A stretch of 18,941 bases of DNA from Gammaproteobacteria bacterium UBA7803 (GTDB taxonomy: Bacteria > Pseudomonadota > Gammaproteobacteria > Pseudomonadales > Azotimanducaceae): NCBI GenBank assembly GCA_002480525.1, contig DLCH01000038.1, positions 653 through 19,593 on the forward strand, given 5' to 3'. This document shows positions 8,132 to 14,981 of this stretch, piece by piece. A model generated the notes under the pieces. It did no database searches. It was not told where the DNA came from and saw nothing but the letters and a program-made list of their open reading frames with translations. The position numbers and the translations under genes were made by a program. Every line of letters starts with the position of its first letter. The stretch's first letter is position 1.

Positions 8132-9358
8132 ATGACCATCGATCCGCCGGCCGCGGCCGACGCCCCGCCACTCCAGGGCATCCGCGTGCTCGAGCTGGCC
8201 AGCATCCTGGCCGGACCGGTCACCGGACAGTTTCTCGCCGAGCTCGGCGCCGAGGTCGTGAAGATCGAGAACCCGGCGACCGGCGGCGACCCGACCCGTG
8301 GCTGGCGCCTGGCGGGGGAGCCGGACGGCGGCTCGGTGTCCGCCTACTTCTCCTGCGCCAACTGGGGCAAGCGCTCCCTCGCCCTCGACGTCGCGGACCC
8401 CGCCGGCCTGGAAGTGATCCGCCGGCTCGCCGCGGACAGCGACGTGGTGATCGCGAGCTACAAACCCGGTGACGACGTCAAGCTGGGCCTCGATCCCGCC
8501 ACCCTGCTCGAGCTCAACCCGCGCCTGATCTACGGGCAGATTTCCGCCTATGGACGTGACGACCCGCGGCCGGGGTTCGATGCCATCATCCAGGCGGAGA
8601 GCGGGTTCACCTTCCTGAACGGCGAACCCGACGGCCCCCCGACCAAGATGCCGGTGGCGCTGGTGGACCTGCTGGCGGCCCATCACCTCAAGGAGGGCCT
8701 GCTGGTGGCCCTGCTCCAGCGTCACCGCACCGGCGCCGGCCGTCACGTCCACGTGTCGCTGCTCGACGCCGCCATCGCCTCCCTCGCCAACCAGGCGAGC
8801 AACTACCTGGTGGCGGGCGCCGTGCCCCAGCGGATGGGCTCCGAGCACCCGAACATCGTCCCCTACGGCGCCGTGTACACCCTCGGCGACGGACGCGAGC
8901 TGGTACTGGCCGTGGGCACCGAGCGGCAGTGGCAGGCCCTGACGAAATCCCTCGACCGGCAGGACCTGGACCGGGACCCGCGCTTCGCCGACAACCGGGG
9001 CCGCGTGAGCCACCGGACCGAGCTGCACGCGGAGCTCACCGGCACCTTCTCCCGGCTGTCGTCGGCGGAGGCCGCCAGGCGACTCGGCGCCGCCCGGGTG
9101 CCCTACGGTTTCGTCAACGACATGGCGGCGGTGTTCGCCCAGCGCGGCGGTGACCGGCTGCTGCTGGACCACGCCGGGCTGCGCGGCGTGCGCTCCTTCG
9201 CCGCCGAGGGCGTGTGCACCCGAACGGACCTGACCCCGCCGCCCGGCTACAACGCCGACGGCGCATCGATCCTGCAGCAGCTGGGCTACGACGCGGACGC
9301 GCGCGCGGCGCTGGCCCGCGCCGGCGTCTGGCCCGGCGAGGCCCGGGAGCCCGCTTGA
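8132..9358 (+). CDS. Family III CoA-transferase (CaiB/BaiF type)
   Basis: This 408-residue cytoplasmic enzyme has the usual length for class III CoA-transferases, which move CoA between carboxylic acids through a mixed-anhydride on a catalytic Asp. The N-terminal signature is GIRVLELASILAGPVTGQ followed by LAELGAEVVKIENP. The nucleotide/CoA-binding fold continues with KRSLALDV and DVVIASYKPG. The likely catalytic Asp is D179 in MPVALVDLLAA. The GFDAIIQAESG motif fits transferases better than the alpha-methylacyl-CoA racemase branch. AGGGAG at 8121-8126 is 5 nt before the ATG. It is divergent from the TonB receptor operon, and its stop overlaps the probable nhaA start. The acid it activates cannot be told from sequence. 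A role in catabolism of a ligand imported by the receptor is only a contextual guess. Confidence 0.93.
   Translation: MTIDPPAAADAPPLQGIRVLELASILAGPVTGQFLAELGAEVVKIENPATGGDPTRGWRLAGEPDGGSVSAYFSCANWGKRSLALDVADPAGLEVIRRLAADSDVVIASYKPGDDVKLGLDPATLLELNPRLIYGQISAYGRDDPRPGFDAIIQAESGFTFLNGEPDGPPTKMPVALVDLLAAHHLKEGLLVALLQRHRTGAGRHVHVSLLDAAIASLANQASNYLVAGAVPQRMGSEHPNIVPYGAVYTLGDGRELVLAVGTERQWQALTKSLDRQDLDRDPRFADNRGRVSHRTELHAELTGTFSRLSSAEAARRLGAARVPYGFVNDMAAVFAQRGGDRLLLDHAGLRGVRSFAAEGVCTRTDLTPPPGYNADGASILQQLGYDADARAALARAGVWPGEAREPA
9345..9349 (+). promoter_or_regulatory. Ribosome binding site supporting a TTG start for nhaA
   Basis: GGGAG at 9345-9349, inside the end of the CoA-transferase gene, is 5 nt before TTG at 9355, which overlaps the TGA stop at 9356-9358. 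The internal ATG at 9427 has no comparable site before it. Confidence 0.4.
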
Positions 9359-10722
9359 GCTGGCGCCGCCGCGGACACCTCGAGGTTCAGGCCGACGGCG
9401 CGCAGCGCGAGCTGCTGCTGCCCGTCATGCAGGTCATCCGCGTCGAGGAAATCGCCGGCGGGCCGCTGCTGCTGGCCGCGATCACTGCGCTGATCTGGTC
9501 CAATCTCGCGCCCGCCGCCTACGAAGCCGCCTGGCGCCTGCCGGTGTCCTTCGACGTGGCGGGGCTCGCCTGGCGCCACGACCTGCACCACCTGATCAAC
9601 GACGTGCTGCTGCCCCTGTTCTTCTTCGTCGCCGGGCTCGAGCTCAAGCGCGAGCTGGTGCGCGGCGAGCTGTCCAGCCTGCGCGCCGCGGCGCTGCCGG
9701 TGGTCATGGCCATCGGCGGCATGGTCGTCCCTGCCCTGCTCTACCTGGCCGTCGCCGCCGGCACGCCCGCCGCCGGCGGCTGGGGCGTGCCGGTGGCCAC
9801 GGACATCGCCTTCGCCCTGGCGCTGGTGGCCGTGCTCGGCGACCGCATTCCCAATCAGGTGCGGATCGCGCTGCTCGCCTTCGCCGCGATCGACGACGTC
9901 GGCGGCGTCGTGGTGATCGCGGCGACCTATCAGTCCGACCTGTCCTGGCCCCTGCTGGGCAGCGCCGTGGTCCTGCTGGCCGCGGTCCATCTGCTGCAAC
10001 GGCTGACCATGCTGCCCGCCGTCGTGTCGATCCTGACGGGCCTGGCGGCGTTCGCCTGCGTCATGGCCTCGGGACTGCATCCGACACTGGCCGGCATCGC
10101 CCTCGGCCTCACCGTCCCCGCAGACCCGCTGATCGGCCGCCGGCACTTCCTGGAACGGGCCAGAGCGCTGACCGCGGAGCTCGACGACGTCAGGACCCGC
10201 CGGCGCCGCGCGGCGCAGCGCGACGAGGACACCACGACCCTGCTGGAGCGCGAGGACGCTCTGCTGGGGCGGCTGGAAGGCCTGACGATCGGCACCGAAT
10301 CGGTCCTCGACCGGCTCACCCGCAACCTCAATCCCTGGGTGAGCTACGTGGTGCTGCCGCTGTTCGCGCTGGCCAACGGGGGCCTGGCGCTCCAGCCCCA
10401 GGCGTTTGCCGATGCCTTCGCCAGCGAGGCGTTCTGGGCGGTGGTCGCGGGGCTGGCGCTCGGCAAACCGCTCGGCATCGTGCTGCTGACCTGGCTCGCG
10501 GCCCGCTTCGGGCTGGTTCGCCTGCCGGCGGGCATGGGCTGGGGTGACGTCGCCGGGCTCGGGCTGATCGCGGGCATCGGCTTCACGGTGTCGCTGTTCA
10601 TCGCCGACCTGGCCTTCGGCGGCGAGGCGCGCCTGGCGGAGGCCAAGATGGGCATCCTCACCGCCTCTCTCGCCGCCGGCGCCGCGGGTGCGGCAATCCT
10701 GGCATGGACGCACCGCCGCTGA
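9355..10722 (+). CDS. nhaA: Na+/H+ antiporter NhaA
   Basis: This inner-membrane antiporter exports Na+ in exchange for H+. Hallmarks are LLPLFFFVAGLELKRELV, ATDIAFAL, the paired aspartates of the ion site in AAIDDVGG (D180-D181 counted from TTG), the transport lysine in LGKPLGI (about residue 371) and GIGFTVSLFIADLAFG. A charged, helical cytoplasmic insert of about 60 residues (10136-10320) makes it longer than E. coli NhaA (388). Similar inserts occur in a long NhaA subgroup as I recall. Two starts are possible. TTG at 9355 gives 455 residues, has a Shine-Dalgarno and a TTGA overlap with the preceding gene. ATG at 9427 gives 431 residues and a family-like N-terminus. I prefer TTG weakly. Translational coupling to the CoA-transferase follows if TTG is right. 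Confidence 0.93.
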   Translation: MSWRRRGHLEVQADGAQRELLLPVMQVIRVEEIAGGPLLLAAITALIWSNLAPAAYEAAWRLPVSFDVAGLAWRHDLHHLINDVLLPLFFFVAGLELKRELVRGELSSLRAAALPVVMAIGGMVVPALLYLAVAAGTPAAGGWGVPVATDIAFALALVAVLGDRIPNQVRIALLAFAAIDDVGGVVVIAATYQSDLSWPLLGSAVVLLAAVHLLQRLTMLPAVVSILTGLAAFACVMASGLHPTLAGIALGLTVPADPLIGRRHFLERARALTAELDDVRTRRRRAAQRDEDTTTLLEREDALLGRLEGLTIGTESVLDRLTRNLNPWVSYVVLPLFALANGGLALQPQAFADAFASEAFWAVVAGLALGKPLGIVLLTWLAARFGLVRLPAGMGWGDVAGLGLIAGIGFTVSLFIADLAFGGEARLAEAKMGILTASLAAGAAGAAILAWTHRR

Positions 10723-10743
10723 CCGTCCGGCGCCGCGGCGGGC

Positions 10744-11154
10744 TCAATCCGGCGCGTCGAATGGCGGTTCGCCGTGGCGCCGGCGCAGCCAGTTCAACCC
10801 CTTGAGCACCCCTGGCCGCAGCACCAGCCAGCGCTCCACCCGGTATTTGCCGGGGAAATTGACGAGCAGCAGACCGATCAGCAGCGTCAGCAGCCCCTGG
10901 CCGGGCGTGACCAGCATGATCAGGCCGAGCAGCACCAGCAGCGCGCCGATGCCGTTCTTGATCAGGCCGAGAATCAGCGCGAGCAGGGGCTGGTCCGGGC
11001 TGCCACGCCAGGCTTCACGATCCTCCCGGGCGAAGTAGTCGTGGGGCAGCCTGGCGACCACCCAGGGCACGCCGACCAGGGCGGCGAGGAACGCGGCCAG
11101 CGACAGACCGGTGGCCCACCAGAGCAGTCCGGCGACGTCTGCGGGAATGTCCAT
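10744..11154 (-). CDS. PGPGW-like small membrane protein
   Basis: This 136-residue protein has two to three hydrophobic segments: residues 10-34 (GLLWWATGLSLAAFLAALVG), then 57-82 and 88-99 flanking the turn TPGQG at 83-87. A basic cytoplasmic-type tail with VERWLVLRPGVLKGLNWLRR follows. The TPGQG turn between two hydrophobic stretches resembles the PGPGW family of putative transmembrane proteins, whose biochemical role is unknown. AGGA at 11162-11165 is 7 nt before the ATG. The gene converges on nhaA with only 21 bp between stops, a gap that contains the self-complementary decamer CGCCGCGGCG (10731-10740) but no T-run. It is divergent from the YihY gene. Confidence 0.85.
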   Translation of the reverse strand: MDIPADVAGLLWWATGLSLAAFLAALVGVPWVVARLPHDYFAREDREAWRGSPDQPLLALILGLIKNGIGALLVLLGLIMLVTPGQGLLTLLIGLLLVNFPGKYRVERWLVLRPGVLKGLNWLRRRHGEPPFDAPD

Positions 11155-11191
11155 CGCGGCATCCTACTCCGGGTCCGGGACGTGCGCTGCG

Positions 11192-11220
11192 TTGCCACGC
11201 ACCCCGCCAATCCGGAGAAT
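11192..11220 (+). promoter_or_regulatory. Candidate sigma70 promoter of the yihY-like gene
   Basis: TTGCCA at 11192-11197 (five of six matches) and GAGAAT at 11215-11220 (four of six) are 17 bp apart. The predicted transcript start is about 34 nt before the ATG at 11261. Confidence 0.45.
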
Positions 11221-11260
11221 CCCCGGGGATGACGGGTTCAACCAGCGGGACATCGAAGCC

Positions 11261-12664
11261 ATGAACAGCGACGCCGGCCCCGGCCGGGAATCGGCCAGCG
11301 TCCTGGAACGGGTCGAACGATTCGTCTGGGGCGGCCCGCAGCAGGCCCAGCCGGGCTGGCAGCATCACCTGTCCCAGTTCCTGCGACTGATCTGGGCGGT
11401 CGGCCGCGACGTCGCCGAGGGGCAGATCACGCTGCGGGCGATGAGCCTGGTGTACACCACCCTGCTCTCCCTGGTGCCGCTGCTCGCCATCAGCTTCTCC
11501 ATCCTCAAGGGATTCGGCGTTCACAATCAGATCGAGCCGTTCCTGCTGAACGCGATGGAACCGCTCGGCGAGCGCAAGGAGGAGATCGTCGAGCGGATCG
11601 TCGGATTCGTCGACAACGTCCAGGTGGGCGTGCTCGGCTCGGTGGGCTTCCTGCTGCTGTTCTACACCGTCATCTCGCTGATGCAGAAGATCGAGCTCGC
11701 CTTCAACGACGTCTGGCAGATCAGCAGCCGCAGGACGTTCGCCGAGCGCTTCAAGGACTACCTCAGCGTCATCATCGTCGGGCCGGTGCTGGTGTTCGCC
11801 TCGCTGGGCATCTCGGCCACGGTGATGTCCGACCCGATGATGGCGCGCATGGCGGAGATCCAGCCGCTCGGCAGCATCATCGAGTTCGTGGGGCGGCTGG
11901 TGCCCATCGCCATGGTCACCGTCGCCTTCTCGCTCATCTACATGTTCGTGCCCCATACCCGGGTGCGCGTCGGCCCGGCGTTCACCGGCGGGCTGGTGGC
12001 GGGCGTGTTGTGGAACCTGCTCGGCTGGGTGTTCGCCGGCTTCGTGGCCCAGGCGAACCGCTACACGGCGATCTACTCCGGCTTCGCCACGCCGATCCTG
12101 TTCATGATCTGGCTGTACGTCGGCTGGCTGATCCTGCTGCTGGGCGCGACCATCGCCTTCTACCGCCAACATCCGGAGTACCTGTCCGGGCGCCAGCTCT
12201 CGGGGCACCTCAGCCATGCCGACCGGGAGCGCCTGGCCCTCCAGGCGGTGCGGCTGATCGGCGAGCGCTACTACGGTGCCGGCAGCCCGCCCGACGCCGA
12301 AACCCTGGCGCAGGCGCTTCGCGTCCCGGCCAATGCCGTCGAAATGATCCTCGCACCGCTCGAGGTGCGGGGCCTGGTCGCCAGCACCGACGCCAGCCCG
12401 CCCGGCTTCCTGCCGGGCTGCCCCTGGGAGCGGGCATCGGTTCACGACGTGCTTGACGCGACCCTGCAGGCGGGCCGCGACGGCCGGTTCCGGCATTCCT
12501 CCGCCGGAGTCGGCGGACCGGTGGACGGACTGCTCGCGCGGCGCGACCGGCTGCTCGCGGAGACCTTCGGGAACGTGGCATTGAAGTCGCTGGCCACCGG
12601 CGAGGCGCTGGACGCCGACGGCCCCGGACTCAGCCCAGAAACGCGCGCTCGAGCCCCTTCCTGA
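11261..12664 (+). CDS. YihY/BrkB-family membrane protein with winged-helix-like tail
   Basis: This 467-residue protein's first about 310 residues form the YihY/BrkB domain with about six membrane segments. These include LVYTTLLSLVPLLAISFSIL, GVLGSVGFLLLFYTVISLMQ, YLSVIIVGPVLVFASLGISA, LVPIAMVTVAFSLIYMFVP and TPILFMIWLYVGWLILLLGA. LAFNDVWQI and VAGVLWNLLGWVFAGFVA are family patterns. The family was once called RNase BN, but that activity belongs to another protein; it is now treated as an envelope integrity or transport protein of unknown mechanism. E. coli YihY is about 290 residues. Here about 150 extra cytoplasmic residues follow, with an Rrf2-like pattern (ALQAVRLIGERYYG, LAQALRVPANAVEMILAPLE, RGLVAST, VHDVLDATLQAG). 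ATG 11261 is the only in-frame start after the upstream promoter, with a weak Shine-Dalgarno. Its 3' end overlaps the convergent flavoprotein gene by 35 bp. Confidence 0.92.
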   Translation: MNSDAGPGRESASVLERVERFVWGGPQQAQPGWQHHLSQFLRLIWAVGRDVAEGQITLRAMSLVYTTLLSLVPLLAISFSILKGFGVHNQIEPFLLNAMEPLGERKEEIVERIVGFVDNVQVGVLGSVGFLLLFYTVISLMQKIELAFNDVWQISSRRTFAERFKDYLSVIIVGPVLVFASLGISATVMSDPMMARMAEIQPLGSIIEFVGRLVPIAMVTVAFSLIYMFVPHTRVRVGPAFTGGLVAGVLWNLLGWVFAGFVAQANRYTAIYSGFATPILFMIWLYVGWLILLLGATIAFYRQHPEYLSGRQLSGHLSHADRERLALQAVRLIGERYYGAGSPPDAETLAQALRVPANAVEMILAPLEVRGLVASTDASPPGFLPGCPWERASVHDVLDATLQAGRDGRFRHSSAGVGGPVDGLLARRDRLLAETFGNVALKSLATGEALDADGPGLSPETRARAPS

Positions 12665-13601
12665 CGAGCAGATTGCCCGAGGTGAACCGGTCGATGCCGC
12701 CCAGTTCGTAGGGCTCGCCGGCCATGATCGACCGGGCCGCCAGCAGGCCGCTGCGCACCGCCGGGCCGATGCCCTCGCACATGTCCCGGGTGGCGAGGCC
12801 GGCGGCGTCACCGACCACGAATGCATCCCCCAGCCGGCCCGGATCGGAGCGGTCACGCAGGAAGTAGCTGTAGCCACCGGGCGACTCCGGCGGCTCGTCG
12901 ACCAGTCCTTCGCCGACCAGCCGTTCACACAGCAGGTCCCAGTGGCGGCGGATGTCGTCACCCCGCCGCTTGAGCTTGTCCGCCATGCCGCCGACGCCGA
13001 CATTCAGGTAGCCGTCCGCTTTCGGCACGTACCAGGCGTAGCCCGGCAGTCCCTTGTCCAGGAACCACAGATGGCAGCTCGGGTCCTGCCAGTCACAGGC
13101 GTACTCACGTTCCAGAGTCACCGCCTGCAGCCCCTTGGTCCGGGGCTTGCCGCCCCGGAACAGCTCTCGGTAGACCGGACAGCGGGTCCCCCCGGCGCCC
13201 ACCAGATAGCGGCACCGGTACGCCTCGTCGATCTGGTAACCGTCGTCCGTCTCCGTGACGTGGCGGACGTTGTGCCGGCGGACCGGCGCGCCGGAACGCT
13301 CCAGCAGCCAGGCGTCGAACTCGTAGCGGCGGATCGAATGCTGGGGCGAGCGCAGCGGCACGTGCAGGCCCTTGAAGGCGATGTCCAGCACCTCGAAGGT
13401 GAGAAACCGGTGCGGGTAGTCCTCGGGGGCGAACGCCAGGTCCTCGAGCACCTCCGGCGTGATCCAGCCCGCGCACAGCTTTTCCCTGGGAAACTGCTCG
13501 CGATCGAGCACCAGGCAGTCGTAGCCGCCGTCGACGAGCTGGCGGGCTGCCGACGACCCGGCCGGGCCGCCGCCGACGATGATGACGTCGTGGTACTCCA
13601 T
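12630..13601 (-). CDS. Geranylgeranyl-reductase-family FAD oxidoreductase
   Basis: This 323-residue flavoprotein opens with the Rossmann dinucleotide motif VIIVGGGPAGSSAARQL (residues 6-22). FPREKLCAGWITPEVL then matches the FPRxKxCgG region of geranylgeranyl reductases. The second FAD motif is DAFVVGDAAGLATRDMCEGIGPAV. Members reduce isolated carbon-carbon double bonds in lipid chains or act as related FAD-dependent enzymes. At 323 residues it is short for the family. A long in-frame extension upstream lies inside the CFA gene and is ignored, because the ATG at 13601 sits directly before the FAD motif. It starts 8 nt after the cyclopropane synthase stop, so both are likely one transcript and one pathway. 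The substrate is unknown. Modification of acyl or isoprenoid lipid chains is an inference from family and neighbour. Confidence 0.88.
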   Translation of the reverse strand: MEYHDVIIVGGGPAGSSAARQLVDGGYDCLVLDREQFPREKLCAGWITPEVLEDLAFAPEDYPHRFLTFEVLDIAFKGLHVPLRSPQHSIRRYEFDAWLLERSGAPVRRHNVRHVTETDDGYQIDEAYRCRYLVGAGGTRCPVYRELFRGGKPRTKGLQAVTLEREYACDWQDPSCHLWFLDKGLPGYAWYVPKADGYLNVGVGGMADKLKRRGDDIRRHWDLLCERLVGEGLVDEPPESPGGYSYFLRDRSDPGRLGDAFVVGDAAGLATRDMCEGIGPAVRSGLLAARSIMAGEPYELGGIDRFTSGNLLVRKGLERAFLG

Positions 13602-13609
13602 GGCGCAGG

Positions 13610-14902
13610 TCAGTCCGGCGCGTCCTGCTCGAGCGACACCCGCATGTGGTCGCGGGTGACCGGCAGCGTGCGGCAATCCGGACGGCGGAACAGCACCTGG
13701 AAGAGCTGAAGCTGGCCCTCGGTGAAGGCCGCCACCGAGCCGCACAGATACAGCCGCCAGGCCCGCACGAAGTCGTCGTCGAACATGTCCGCCACCCGGG
13801 CGGCGTTCGCCTCGAAGCGCTCCCGCCAGTGGCGCAGCGTCTGCGCGTAATGCGGCCGGAGATTCTCCACGTCCGCCACGGACAGCCCCACGGGCTCGAA
13901 GATGTCCATCATCTCGCGCAGCGTCGGCGGGTAGGCGCCGGGAAAGATGTAGCCTTCGATCCACTCGTTCAGCGGCCGGGAGACGTCCTGGCCGATGGAA
14001 TGGATGAGCCCGCGCCCGTCCTCCTTGAGACAGCGGTCGATGGTGCTGCCGAGGGTGCGGTAGTTGTCCACGCCGACGTGCTCGAGCATGCCGACGGACA
14101 CGAACACGTCGTAGCTGCCGGTGGCGTTCCGGTAGTCGTCCTCGACGTACTCGATGTGATCGTCCAGGCCTTCCCGCCGCGCCCGTTCCCGCGCGTACGC
14201 CACCTGCTCCCGGGAGATGTTGTAGGAGCGTACGTTGACGCCGTAGTGACGCACCAGGTAGCGGGCCAGCCCGCCCCAGCCGCTGCCGGCTTCGACCACG
14301 GTCTCTCCGGGCTGCAGCCGCAGCTTGCGGCACACCAGCTCGAGCTTCGCGGCCTGGGCCTGCTCGAGGGTGGCGTCCGGGGTCGGATAGTACGCGCAGG
14401 TGTACTGGGTGTAGTCGCGGTCGAGCCACAGCTCGTAGAACTCGTTGCCGAGATCGTAGTGGGAGTGGATGTTCTCCTTGGAACCCTGCAGCGTGTTGGG
14501 GCGCGCCCGCCGCGTCAGCAGCCGCTCCGCCATGCGCTTGGCGACGCCGGCCTGACGATCGGCCCGCGCCAGGCCCCGGTAGAGGCGTTCCATCACCGAG
14601 ACCAGATCGCCCTTGACGGTCAGCCGGCCCTGGGTGAACAACTCGCCGAACGTGCGGTTGGGGCGATACAGCAGCCGGTACAGCGCGCCGCGGTCCTCCA
14701 GGCGCACGTGCACTTCCGAGCGCCCTTCGGCCTTCGGCGTGTCCACGCGCTGACCATCCCAGAGCTCGAGGCCGACCGATGGCTCACCGACGATCTGCAG
14801 CAGCCGGGCGGCCAGCCACTTGTCCGTGTCGTTCGGCGCACCGGAGGCAGTACCGTCCATCGAGCCGTTCTTGCTCACTTCCTCGTGGGAGTTCCCGTTC
14901 AC
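13610..14902 (-). CDS. cfa: Cyclopropane-fatty-acyl-phospholipid synthase
   Basis: This 430-residue SAM-dependent enzyme adds a methylene group across cis double bonds of phospholipid acyl chains at the membrane face. The SAM loop is VVEAGSGWGGLARYLVRHYG. The residues that bind the active-site bicarbonate in E. coli CFA synthase are all in register: C169 (QYTCAY), E274 (SVGMLEHVG), H301 and I303 (LIHSIG), and Y352 (LRPHYAQTL). E. coli CFA is 382 residues; here there is an extra polar N-terminal tail of about 30 residues. The start is GTG at 14902, chosen because GAGGAGG (14911-14917) lies 8 nt upstream. ATG at 14860 is the alternative. The enzyme is likely active. Whether its product stays a cyclopropane or is altered by the next gene's flavoprotein is open. 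Confidence 0.93.
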   Translation of the reverse strand: MNGNSHEEVSKNGSMDGTASGAPNDTDKWLAARLLQIVGEPSVGLELWDGQRVDTPKAEGRSEVHVRLEDRGALYRLLYRPNRTFGELFTQGRLTVKGDLVSVMERLYRGLARADRQAGVAKRMAERLLTRRARPNTLQGSKENIHSHYDLGNEFYELWLDRDYTQYTCAYYPTPDATLEQAQAAKLELVCRKLRLQPGETVVEAGSGWGGLARYLVRHYGVNVRSYNISREQVAYARERARREGLDDHIEYVEDDYRNATGSYDVFVSVGMLEHVGVDNYRTLGSTIDRCLKEDGRGLIHSIGQDVSRPLNEWIEGYIFPGAYPPTLREMMDIFEPVGLSVADVENLRPHYAQTLRHWRERFEANAARVADMFDDDFVRAWRLYLCGSVAAFTEGQLQLFQVLFRRPDCRTLPVTRDHMRVSLEQDAPD

Positions 14903-14931
14903 CGCCGTGTCCTCCTCGCTGCGGCGATCCC

Positions 14932-14961
14932 ATCATACCCAGCCCGGCGGCCAGGACTCAA
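14932..14961 (-). promoter_or_regulatory. Sigma70-type promoter of the cfa operon
   Basis: On the minus strand TTGAGT (14956-14961) and TATGAT (14932-14937, five of six matches) are 18 bp apart. The predicted start is about 20 nt before GTG at 14902, with GAGGAGG in between. It lies downstream of the channel gene stop, so cfa can be transcribed on its own. Confidence 0.6.
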
Positions 14962-14981
14962 AGCCCCGCCGTCCGCCGGGA

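Noticed and set aside
10731..10740. Self-complementary CGCCGCGGCG between the nhaA and PGPGW-like stops as a bidirectional terminator
   Set aside because: There is no loop and no T-run on either side. GC-rich decamers like this are common by chance here.
12630..14429. A 599-residue fusion of a cfa fragment frame with the flavoprotein
   Set aside because: The N-terminal 276 residues lie in the wrong frame of cfa and have no domain. The flavoprotein starts cleanly at ATG 13601 just before its FAD motif.
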